This document shows positions 54,223 through 62,183 of a stretch of 64,000 nt of DNA, piece by piece (position 1 is the first letter of the stretch; each line of letters opens with the position of its first letter). Under the pieces are notes generated by a model. That model was not told where the DNA came from. It ran no database searches and saw only the letters and a program-made list of their open reading frames with translations. Both the position numbers and the translations under genes were made by a program. Source of the DNA: Cellulomonas palmilytica (GTDB lineage: Bacteria > Actinomycetota > Actinomycetes > Actinomycetales > Cellulomonadaceae); assembly GCF_021590045.1 (NCBI RefSeq), contig NZ_CP062221.1:1860001-1924000 (forward strand), written 5' to 3'.

Positions 54223-55553
54223 GCGGTCTCCTCCAGGATGCGAACGGCGAGCAGGTGCGCGCACGGGCCGCGCCCGGTGCCGTGCCGCAGGAACCACGGG
54301 CACGTGCAGCGCCCGGACGACAGATGCCCGGACGACAGATGCCCGGACGACACGCGATGGTCGGGGCCGCCCGTGCGGCTGCGCACCGACCAGCCGCCCT
54401 CGACGGGCCTCACCGCACCGGCCTCGACGAGCCGGCGGGCGCTCACCAGGCGCGGGTTGTCCTTCTCGACGCGTTCCGGGTCGTGCGGCAGCTCGCGGTG
54501 GAAGTACGCGCCGTCGTGCAGGTCCCAGCCCACGCGACCGTCCGCCGCGAGCACGGCCAGCGCCGCGTGCACGCGCTCCTCGTCGAGGTCGGCGCCGCGC
54601 GCGAGCCGCGGCACGTCGACCACCGGCTCGAACGCGAGCAGCGCGCTCACCAGGTCGGCGTCCTCCGCGACGGTCGGCCCCGCGAGCGCGGTCAGCAGCG
54701 ACCCCTCGCCGGAGTGACCCCGCCATGCCTCGTCGGTGAGCCCGAGCACCAGACGCGCACCGGGCAGCGCAAGCTCGACCACGACCGGCCCGGGCTCCGC
54801 CGCGCCGTACACGGTGAGCCCGGTGACGTGCGGGAGCAGGCGCTTGGCCGCGCTCAACCGGTGCAGCCCGGCGACGAGCACCCCGCCCGTCGTTCGTCGG
54901 TTCGACAGCCGGACGCCGACACGGTCGGGGACGAGCCACGCGGTGCGCGCCGTGCTCGTCGCAGCGGGCAGGCTCGCCACGAACGCCTTCGCCGGTGCGG
55001 CGCCGACCGTGAACGCGGGGTCCAGGCCGCGGTGCAGCTCCGCGACGTTGCCCAGCGCCCGCACCCAGCGCCCCGGCATCTGGACGGGACGCTCCGTCGC
55101 GGTTGCCTCCGGGCTCGACACCGTCAGCCCGCCGCGCCCCACGTCCAGATGCAGCAGCCGGTCGCGCCCCACGCCCGACAGCGCGACCCGCGTCTCGACC
55201 CCCACGTCCACGTTCGTCGTCCCGTGCGACAGCTCGCCCGAGTCGAACGCGTCGGGCAGCAGGTCGAGCCGCGCGTACACGCCGTTGCACGACGAGAAGC
55301 ACTCGGCGCGCAGCCGGTCGCCGTGCGCCGTGAGCACCGGGTCACGCAACGACGAGGGCGTGTACTGGAAGTACCGGGTCGCCGTGACGTCCGCGAGCGT
55401 CAGCAGGCCGCGCGCGAGGACCTGCGGGTGCGCCGCGAAGCCGTGGAAGAAGCTCGGGTCCTCGACCACGCCCTCCGGCGTGAGCGCGGGCGCCAGGCCG
55501 AGCGCCACCCCGTCGCCGTCGACACGCGACCTGCTCGTGAACGCCCTGGTCAT
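54219..55553 (-). CDS. SWIM zinc-finger family protein
   Basis: This 444-residue protein has a C-terminal SWIM zinc finger CTCPWFLRHGTGRGPCAHLL (C-x-C ... C-x-H). SWIM fingers bind DNA or proteins. The upstream 380 residues are mixed alpha/beta without a named domain (FFHGFAAHPQVLARGLLTLADV; CFSSCNGVYARLDLLPDAF). Immediately before the first zinc Cys the protein has SSGHL repeats encoded by a 15-bp tandem repeat. ATG 55553 is chosen; a GTG at 55586 would add 11 residues. It is first of a two-gene operon. Confidence 0.85.
   Translation of the reverse strand: MTRAFTSRSRVDGDGVALGLAPALTPEGVVEDPSFFHGFAAHPQVLARGLLTLADVTATRYFQYTPSSLRDPVLTAHGDRLRAECFSSCNGVYARLDLLPDAFDSGELSHGTTNVDVGVETRVALSGVGRDRLLHLDVGRGGLTVSSPEATATERPVQMPGRWVRALGNVAELHRGLDPAFTVGAAPAKAFVASLPAATSTARTAWLVPDRVGVRLSNRRTTGGVLVAGLHRLSAAKRLLPHVTGLTVYGAAEPGPVVVELALPGARLVLGLTDEAWRGHSGEGSLLTALAGPTVAEDADLVSALLAFEPVVDVPRLARGADLDEERVHAALAVLAADGRVGWDLHDGAYFHRELPHDPERVEKDNPRLVSARRLVEAGAVRPVEGGWSVRSRTGGPDHRVSSGHLSSGHLSSGRCTCPWFLRHGTGRGPCAHLLAVRILEETA
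54311..54352. repeat. 15-bp tandem repeat, 2.8 copies, next to the SWIM zinc-binding motif
   Basis: gcccggacgacagat repeats at 54311, 54326 and (partial) 54341. It encodes SSGHL units directly before the first zinc Cys. Length changes would keep the frame but move the finger relative to the body. Confidence 0.9.
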
Positions 55554-55648
55554 CACGTCGCGGAGTCTAGGGGCGGGCTCCGACACGATGGGGCGAACGG
55601 GACTATCCGAGACCGTGCGGGTGTTGCGGACGACGTGAGGAGGCTGAC

Positions 55649-55843
55649 ATGACGCAGACGGACACGACTCGGACGACGACCACCGGGTGGGTCGACCCGC
55701 GCGAGCAGATCGAGTTCAGCGTGCTCCTGGCCAACGGTCGGCTCGCGGGGCGCACGTTCTCCTCGCGCCGCGAGGCGGAGGAGTGGGCGCAGGACGACGA
55801 GCAGGTCGTCGAGTACAACCTCGTCTGCGAGTGCGCCGTCTGA
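55649..55843 (+). CDS. Small conserved-looking hypothetical protein
   Basis: This 64-residue acidic protein has a Thr-rich start and a folded-looking part (GWVDPREQIEFSVLLANGRL, then REAEEWAQDDEQVVEYNLVC) ending in CECAV. AGGAGG lies 5 bases before ATG 55649, so translation is likely. It is divergent from the SWIM gene. Function unknown. Confidence 0.65.
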   Translation: MTQTDTTRTTTTGWVDPREQIEFSVLLANGRLAGRTFSSRREAEEWAQDDEQVVEYNLVCECAV

Positions 55844-55885
55844 CGAGTCCCCCCGTCGGAGACGGACGACGCATCACCTGTCCGG

Positions 55886-56739
55886 TCAGCCCGTGAGGGT
55901 CGAGCGGAGCTCGATCACGTCGAACGGCGCGCTCCGGGACTCGGTCACGGCCGTGCCCTCGATCGCGCGCCACTTGTGCAAGGGATCGGCCGCGACGCGA
56001 TACCGCCCGCTCCAGGACGTGGTGAGCCCGACCGTGCTGCCCTTCAGCGGAGCGAGGAGCGTGTGCGTCACGTCGAACGCCGGGTAGGGCGCGCCCGGGA
56101 CGTCCGTCACGAGCCGCTCGCCGTCGTCGAACGTCCACTCCCACGAGGTCGGCTCGGCGACGATCTCCACGTCGAACCCGGAGATCGCGACCTCGAACGA
56201 CTGCGCGTCGTCAGCCGTGAAAAGGATCGCCGGCTTGTTCACGAGCATCGCGCCGGCCGGCTGGACCCCCACATCCGGGGGCGCGATGTCCAGCACGCGG
56301 AAGTCCTCGACGCCGACGGGCGGAAGCTGGTGCTCCGGGCAGGACCAGCCGACGAGCATCTCCCAGTCCGACCAGTCCGCCTGGGGGTCGCCCGGAACTG
56401 GAACCAGAGCGGCTCGAGCGCCGGGCCGTCCTCGCACGGGGGACCGGTGATCTCGACCTCGGGCGGGACGTAGCACTGCTGGTCGATCCCGGGCTCGTCG
56501 ATCCCGGGGTCGTCGTCGCACCGCGCCGCGCGCTTGTAGTTCTCCAGTCGCAGCTCGGGCGGGACTGCGGCAGCCTTCCACGCCCGTTCTGCCTGAGCGG
56601 CCGCGAACGCCCGCGCGTGCAGCGTCTCGTCGCCGGGCGCGACGATGACGACGTCCTCTCCTCGGGCCGCTGTCCCGGTTCCCCGCAGCAAGAGCAGCGC
56701 CACCCCCGCGACGGCACCGGTGGGCGACACGAACCTCAC
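55886..56739 (-). pseudogene. Secreted PKD-like protein gene with an apparent frameshift
   Basis: The N-terminal part reads from GTG 56739 (overlapping the previous stop): a signal-like helix (GAVAGVALLLLRG), then a mature region with VPPELRLENYKRAARC and PPCEDGPALEPLWFQF. The reading frame then shifts near 56391, and the C-terminal part (DPQADWSDWEMLVGWSCPEH, AILFTADDAQSFEVAI, WEWTFDDGERLVTDV, LKGSTVGLTTSWSGRYRV) continues to the stop at 55886. Adding one G at ccggg restores one frame. The C-terminal segment resembles PKD-type domains. It is exported and follows a lipoprotein gene. Confidence 0.68.
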
Positions 56740-57387
56740 AGCGACTCGACTTTCCGAGGATCGACGCCGATCACGGACCAGGTCGAGCCGTCCCACGCCA
56801 GGGTGACCTGAGCCCGGACCCTTGTGGTGTCCGGGAAGTCCTCAACCACCGTGCCTGACCCGTCGAGTGCGCGCGATGGGTGCTGGACGAAGACGACCCA
56901 CGCGAAGAACTCCTTGTCGTCGAAGGTGGAGGACCCGCGAGCCTCGAACTCGAACTGACCGCCCTCGGCGTGCCTGCCAACAGAGACCTTCGCGCTCAGG
57001 TCCGTCAAGGCTCCCGAGCAGTATCCGCAGCTCTCGCCGGCGAGGCGTTCCCACTCCGAGGAGTTCCCCGTCGCGTACATGTACGGGAAGAGGGACATGT
57101 AGTACTCGGCGACGGCGGCCGCGTTCTCCTCGGTCGGGGGACCGTCGAGGGCAGCGGGCGGCGTCGGTGCGACGGTGACGTCGGGAAGTCCGACCGTCGG
57201 CCTCGGTGACGGGTCGGGCGTCGGGGTCGGGGATGCGGTGGCGTCCGGGGTCGCGGCTGCCGAGGTGGTCGCTGGTGCTTCGGGAGGGCTTGAGGTCCCC
57301 GTGTCGGTGCATGCTGCCAGGACGAGACCGGCACCGAATGACGATCGTGGCTACGCGCGCGCGAGTCCTGCCCCCTGAGTGACCCAT
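56736..57387 (-). pseudogene. Lipoprotein gene with an apparent frameshift in the signal peptide
   Basis: The mature frame reads AGLVLAACTDTG (lipobox LAAC), a Pro/Thr-rich spacer, then AAVAEYYMSLFPYMYATGNS, a Cys pair (ESCGYCSGAL) and a beta-rich C-terminus ending at 56736. In this frame a TAG stands about 30 bases before the lipobox and no start codon follows it. In the next frame ATG 57387 gives MGHSGGRTRARVATIVI, the start of a good signal peptide. Removing one base of the ATTCGG (near 57334-57336) joins them as VATIVIGAGLVLAAC. The longest clean open frame alone starts at ATG 57098, which would lack export signals. Confidence 0.66.
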
Positions 57388-57501
57388 GGCGGGCAAAGCA
57401 CCCGAAACGGGCAGGGGGCGGGTGTGGCGCGTACCGGGTTGTGGACAGCGTCGTGCCGGCCGCCCGACACCAGCCACGAGCGCAGACGAGGCGCAGATGA
57501 C

Positions 57502-57537
57502 GAGGGCCGGTCACGCGTCGTTGCGTGACCGGCCCTC
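57502..57537. terminator. Strong terminator hairpin downstream of the TM2 gene
   Basis: A perfect 15-bp stem (gagggccggtcacgc with gcgtgaccggccctc) and a 6-base loop begins 16 bases past the TM2 gene stop. There is no T-run, as is usual in very GC-rich genomes. Confidence 0.75.
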
Positions 57538-57553
57538 CGCTGGGAGCGGTCGG

Positions 57554-58069
57554 TCAGTCCTGGACCTGGACGACCGCCGCGGCGTTGTCGTTGAGGCTGC
57601 TGAAGTCCGGCGGGTTGAGCGCCGAGGACACGATGCCGAGGGCGACGAGCACGCCCGTGACGATCCACGCGAGCTTCTTGTGCTGCTCGTAGCCCTGCAG
57701 CGTGCGGCCGAACTTGTCCTTCTGGACGCCGGCGAGCACGAGGATCAGGTCGACGAGCGCCCAGATGCCGCAGCCGCCGAGCGTGAAGAGCTTCGCGAGG
57801 CCGGTGCCGACCTTGCCGAGGTAGAACCGGTCGACGCCGAAGATGCCGAGGAAGTACGCGAGGAGCCACGTCGCGATGAACGACTTGTCGGACTCACCGA
57901 CGGGCGCACCGGGGTACACGGGCGGACCCTGCGGGGCGCCGTAGGCGGGGGCACCGTAGACGGGCGCGCCGTAGGTGGGCGCGCCGGAGGGGTACGCCGG
58001 CGGCTGGGCCGGGTAGGGCTGGCCGTCGCCGGGGGGCGGCGTCGGGGGGCCGGGGTAGTCCGTGGACAC
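57554..58069 (-). CDS. TM2 domain-containing membrane protein
   Basis: This 171-residue protein has a Pro/Gly/Tyr-rich N-terminal half ([18 protein letters not shown]) and a TM2 domain: [50 protein letters not shown], then a third helix ([18 protein letters not shown]). TM2 proteins have two short helices with the DRF-YLG motif; their role is not known. The start is GTG 58069. Confidence 0.88.
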   Translation of the reverse strand: MSTDYPGPPTPPPGDGQPYPAQPPAYPSGAPTYGAPVYGAPAYGAPQGPPVYPGAPVGESDKSFIATWLLAYFLGIFGVDRFYLGKVGTGLAKLFTLGGCGIWALVDLILVLAGVQKDKFGRTLQGYEQHKKLAWIVTGVLVALGIVSSALNPPDFSSLNDNAAAVVQVQD

Positions 58070-58225
58070 GTGAGCTCCGGTGGTCGTCGGTGGTGCCGCG
58101 GACCTGAGCGCCGCAGTCCCGCGGAACCGTAGCGGTCGGTGCGAGCCGCCGTGCGCGGTTCGGGACGCGATCGCGCGACGGTGACCGGATCGTTACCGAC
58201 GTGCCGGATCTATCCGGCCCGGTGG

Positions 58226-60010
58226 TCAGCTGCAGTTCGTGGTTGCCGGCTCGCGCGCGAGCCGTGCGCTCGTCCAGGCGACCAGGTCGGCGCCGAGCGG
58301 GGAGTCGGCACCCAGCACGTCGAGGTGCGAGCGGCCCTCGTACGCGTGGGGCTCGACGTCCGCACCGGACGCGCAGAGCGCGGGCAGGTACTCCTGCGTG
58401 AGCCGGTAGGGCACGACCCCGTCGTCGGTGCCGTGCCCGACGAACAGGGGCGCGGACCAGGGACCCGTCGGGACGTTCTCGCGCAGCCGCTCGCCGATCG
58501 CACCGGTCGTGGGCGCCGAGCGCAGGATCGGCTGGTCGCGCGCGACGGCGAGGCCGGTGAGGACGGTGAGCAGGGTGCTGGCCTCGCTCGTGCAGCGGGT
58601 CGCGGCCTCGCGCACGATCGTCCGGGCGGACGGTGCGACGACCTCGTCGAGGTCGATGTCGGGGTAGGTCTGCGCGTACGCGGTCGCGACGAACGACACG
58701 GCGAGCGCGGTGCCCGCGCCGGGGTTGTCGTGGACGACCTGCGCGAGGGCGAGCGGGTCGGCCGCGGGGGACAGGGCGGCGGTCCCGACGACGTCGAGGT
58801 CGGGCGCGTACGACGACGCGAGCTGACCGGCCCACAGCGCGGCGTGTCCGCCCTGCGAGTGCCCCCAGACCACCGTCTCGTCGGCGAGCCGGACGCCGGG
58901 GACCTGCCGGGCGGCGCGTGCGGAGTCGAGCACCGAGTGCCCCTCGCCGGTCCCGACGAGGTACGGGAACCGGCCTTGCGTGCCCATGCCGGTGTAGTCG
59001 GTGGCGACCATCGCCCAGCCGCGCTCGGCGAGGGCGTCGGTCGCGGGGATGCTGTCCGACGAGATCGCGTCGCGTCGCAGCGAAGGTGCGCAGCCGCGCG
59101 CGACACCGACGGTCCCGTGCGCCCACGCGACGAGCGGCGCGGGCTCGTCGTCGGCCACCGGGACGGCCAGGACACCGGACGCCAGGGCGTCTGTACCATC
59201 GCTCGCCGTCGTGGTGTACAAGATGCGGTATCCGCGCAGACCCTCGGGCAGGTCGCCGGAGTACGCGTCCCAGCGCACGAGCCGACCGGGCTCCGCCGGG
59301 ACCTCGGTGGGCGCGTCGTAGAACGAGTCCGCGACCGGGACGCCCGCGCGGAACTGGTGGCTCACCCACAGGGCACCGCCGGACACCAGCACGACGAGCA
59401 CGCCCGCGGCCCACCGCAGCCCCGGCAGCCGCCTCCCGCCCTCGTCGGACCGTGCGGCGGGCCGCACCGACTCCCGTACGGTCGCCCGCCACAGCAGCCC
59501 GACCGCGAACACCACCGTGCGCGCGCCGAACAGGATCGCGATCACGACGAGCGCGACGTCCGGCCACCACAGCGCCATCACGCCCCACGCGACCTGCGCG
59601 AGGCCGAACAACGCCCCCAGCACGCGGTCGGCGGAGCGGTCACGCACCAGCGCGACGAGGTCGAGCACGCCCGAGACGACCAGCAGCACCGCGACCGCGG
59701 GCACGAGCAGGTCGACGTCCCGCCCGAGCCAGACCGCGACCAGGAGCCCGCCGACGAGCCACAGGACCCCGCCGACCCACGACCACCGCCCCGGACCACG
59801 CTCCAGCAGGTCCGCGACGCCGGAGGCCATCGCGCTCAGCCCGACGTACAGCCCGAGCGCCCCGAGCGCCGTCAGCGGACGCGCCACCAGGAACAGCCCC
59901 AGCCCGAGCAGCGCCACGCCCACCAGCACCCGGACCCACCGCGGCGCACCCGCGACGAGCCACGGGACCGCGCGCCACCGCTGACGCGCCGTCGGCTGCG
60001 AAGGGCTCAC
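58226..60010 (-). CDS. DUF308 membrane domain fused to a secretory-type lipase
   Basis: This 594-residue protein begins with about seven hydrophobic segments in HdeD/DUF308-like pairs (VRVLVGVALLGLGLFLVARP; ALGLYVGLSAMASGVADLL) up to about residue 190, then a last helix (WAAGVLVVLVSGGALWV), and an outer alpha/beta-hydrolase of the fungal LIP/secretory lipase type: PLVAWAHGTVGVARGCAP, nucleophile VWGHSQGGHAAL, Asp in GHGTDDGVVPY and His near the end (GRSHLDVLG). Lipases of this type cleave acyl esters. The start is GTG 60010. Confidence 0.85.
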   Translation of the reverse strand: MSPSQPTARQRWRAVPWLVAGAPRWVRVLVGVALLGLGLFLVARPLTALGALGLYVGLSAMASGVADLLERGPGRWSWVGGVLWLVGGLLVAVWLGRDVDLLVPAVAVLLVVSGVLDLVALVRDRSADRVLGALFGLAQVAWGVMALWWPDVALVVIAILFGARTVVFAVGLLWRATVRESVRPAARSDEGGRRLPGLRWAAGVLVVLVSGGALWVSHQFRAGVPVADSFYDAPTEVPAEPGRLVRWDAYSGDLPEGLRGYRILYTTTASDGTDALASGVLAVPVADDEPAPLVAWAHGTVGVARGCAPSLRRDAISSDSIPATDALAERGWAMVATDYTGMGTQGRFPYLVGTGEGHSVLDSARAARQVPGVRLADETVVWGHSQGGHAALWAGQLASSYAPDLDVVGTAALSPAADPLALAQVVHDNPGAGTALAVSFVATAYAQTYPDIDLDEVVAPSARTIVREAATRCTSEASTLLTVLTGLAVARDQPILRSAPTTGAIGERLRENVPTGPWSAPLFVGHGTDDGVVPYRLTQEYLPALCASGADVEPHAYEGRSHLDVLGADSPLGADLVAWTSARLAREPATTNCS

Positions 60011-60108
60011 GTCGCGAGGCTAGCGCGCACGGGACCGGCGCCCGCGGCAACGACCTGCCCCGGCGGGACGGCAGAATGGGTCCACTGCAATGACGTCGAG
60101 GGGATCTC

Positions 60109-61779
60109 GTGGCCGATATCGCCCTGTACCTCGGTGCGGCACTCGCGGGAGGCCTCATCGCCGTCCTGCTGCGCCTGCCCCCGCTCGTCGGTTTCCTCGC
60201 CGCCGGCTTCGCGCTCGGTGCCGCGGGCGCGCCGCACCTGCCGTACCTCGAGCCGATCGCGGACCTCGGCGTGGTGCTGCTGCTGTTCGCGATCGGCCTC
60301 AAGCTCGACGTGCGGTCGCTGCTGCGGCGCGAGATCTGGCTGACGACCGCCGTGCACATGCTCATCAGCGTCGCGATCGCCGTCGGGCTGCTCGGGTTGC
60401 TGTCCGTCATCGGGTTCGGGTACGTCGCGGCCGAGTCGTTCGGCGCGCTCGCGCTCGTCGGCTTCGCGCTGTCGTTCTCCTCCACGGTGTTCGTCGTGAA
60501 GGTGCTCGACGACCGCTCCGACACCACGTCCCTGTACGGCCGCATCGCGGTCGGTGTGCTCGTCATGCAGGACGTCGCCGCCGTCATCTTCCTGTCGCTG
60601 TCGAGCGGCGAGCCGCCGAGCCCCTGGGCGCTGCTGCTCGCGCTCCTGTTCCCGAGCGCACGGCTGCTGCACCGGATCTGGGACCGCGTCGGGCACGGCG
60701 AGCTGCAGGCGCTGTTCGGCGTCGTCGTCGCGGTCGTCCTCGGGTACGGGCTGTTCGAGCTCGTCGGGATCGACGGGGACGTCGGCGCGCTCGTCGTCGG
60801 GGTGCTGCTGTCCACGCATCCTCAGGCGGGCGAGCTGTCCCGCTCGCTCATGACGTTCAAGGACCTCATGCTCGTGGCGTTCTTCGTGCAGATCGGTCTG
60901 CACGGCACGCCGCACCTGCTCGAGATCGGCCTCGCGCTGATCCTCCTGCTCCTGCTGCCGCTGCAGGTCGGCGCGTACGCCGTCGTGCTGTGGTTCATGC
61001 GGCTGCGGCGGCGCACGTCGTTCCTCGCGGGGCTCGTGCTGTCGAACTTCTCGGAGTTCGGCATCATCGTCGCCGCGGTGGGCGCGAGCACGGGGCTGCT
61101 CGACGAGCACTGGGTCGTCGTCGTGTCGCTCGCGGTGGCGTTCAGCTTCGGCGTCTCCGCGATCGTGAACCGCCGCGGTGTCGAGCTCGCGACGTGGCTG
61201 TCGCGCCTGCTGCCGTCGCGCGACGCCGAGCGCCTGCACCCCGACGACCGGCTCGTCGACATCGGCAACGCCGACGCGCTGGTGCTGGGCCTCGGCCGCG
61301 TCGGCGCGTCCACGTACGCGCGGCTGCGCGACGAGCACGGGCTGTCGGTCGTCGGCGTCGAGCACGACAGCACGCGGTACGCCGCGCTGCGCGACGAGGG
61401 CTACGACGTGGTGCGCGCCGACGCGACCGACCTCGAGTTCTGGGCCCGCGTCAAGCGCGCCGGACGGGTCAAGGTCGCGGTGCTCGCGATGCCGTTCCAC
61501 AACGCGAACCTCATCGCGCTCGCGCGGCTGCACGCGGCCGGGTTCACGGGCAAGGTCGCGGCGATCGCGCGGTACGACGACGACGTCGCCGAGCTCGAGC
61601 GGCATGGCGCCGACTCCGTGTTCCACCTGTACGGCTCCGCGGGGTTCGCGCTCGCGGACCACGCCGCCGAGGTGCTGCTCGCGCAGCCGCCGGGCAGGTC
61701 GGGGCCGCACCCCGTGGTCGACCCGGAGGACGAGCGCGACGTGCTGACCCCGTTGACGCGGGACGTCGAGTCCGCCTGA
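60109..61779 (+). CDS. CPA2-family cation:proton antiporter with TrkA-N domain (KefB/YbaL-like)
   Basis: This membrane transporter has 556 residues. Residues 1-375 form the Na+/H+-exchanger-like domain (LRLPPLVGFLAAGFALGAAG; LSFSSTVFVVKVLDDR; VGVLVMQDVAAVIFLSL; LVLSNFSEFGIIVAAVGAST). Residues 385-510 form the TrkA-N NAD-binding domain (ALVLGLGRVGASTYARLRDE, VGVEHDS, VRADATD). Such proteins exchange K+ or Na+ for protons under nucleotide control. The start is GTG 60109 with GAGGGG upstream. Confidence 0.9.
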   Translation: MADIALYLGAALAGGLIAVLLRLPPLVGFLAAGFALGAAGAPHLPYLEPIADLGVVLLLFAIGLKLDVRSLLRREIWLTTAVHMLISVAIAVGLLGLLSVIGFGYVAAESFGALALVGFALSFSSTVFVVKVLDDRSDTTSLYGRIAVGVLVMQDVAAVIFLSLSSGEPPSPWALLLALLFPSARLLHRIWDRVGHGELQALFGVVVAVVLGYGLFELVGIDGDVGALVVGVLLSTHPQAGELSRSLMTFKDLMLVAFFVQIGLHGTPHLLEIGLALILLLLLPLQVGAYAVVLWFMRLRRRTSFLAGLVLSNFSEFGIIVAAVGASTGLLDEHWVVVVSLAVAFSFGVSAIVNRRGVELATWLSRLLPSRDAERLHPDDRLVDIGNADALVLGLGRVGASTYARLRDEHGLSVVGVEHDSTRYAALRDEGYDVVRADATDLEFWARVKRAGRVKVAVLAMPFHNANLIALARLHAAGFTGKVAAIARYDDDVAELERHGADSVFHLYGSAGFALADHAAEVLLAQPPGRSGPHPVVDPEDERDVLTPLTRDVESA

Positions 61780-61834
61780 GGGGCCGGTGAGACGGCGAGG
61801 GACGGGGCGCCGCCCGGTGCCCGATGCTGGTGCC

Positions 61835-62149
61835 ATGGATCGCAGGGACGGCTCGTACGTCGCCGGCGCCGTGCTCCCGCTCGTCCTCGCGGCCGTGGTG
61901 CTCGGCGTCGGTCAGCTGGTCTGGCTGGGCGTCTCGTGGCGCACGGTGCTCGTGCTCGTCGCGCTCGTCGGTGCGGCGTGGTGCCGTACGCGGTCCGCCC
62001 GGGCGGTCGCCCCGCCCGCGCGCGTGACGCCGGGTGAGCCGGACCCGCCGCCGGAACGACCGGGAGCGGGCGTGCTGTGGGCGCTCGGCTCGGCGGTGCT
62101 GCTCCTGGGCGCGATCGTGCTGCTGCTGTCCGCGGCGTCGACGCGCTGA
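61835..62149 (+). CDS. Small membrane protein
   Basis: This 104-residue protein has three hydrophobic segments (VAGAVLPLVLAAVVLGVGQL; TVLVLVALVGAAW; GVLWALGSAVLLLGAIVLLL) separated by a Pro-rich loop. No family is recognised. ATG 61835 is preferred; GTG 61787, 8 bases after the antiporter stop, would add 16 Arg-rich residues. Confidence 0.65.
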   Translation: MDRRDGSYVAGAVLPLVLAAVVLGVGQLVWLGVSWRTVLVLVALVGAAWCRTRSARAVAPPARVTPGEPDPPPERPGAGVLWALGSAVLLLGAIVLLLSAASTR

Positions 62150-62175
62150 GCCCGGGGAGCGGGTGCTCCCCGGGC
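62150..62175. terminator. Bidirectional terminator between convergent genes
   Basis: GCCCGGGGAGC and GCTCCCCGGGC pair perfectly around GGGT, directly after the stop of the small membrane protein and 9 bases beyond the poxB stop on the other strand. Confidence 0.7.
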
Positions 62176-62183
62176 CCCGGGCG

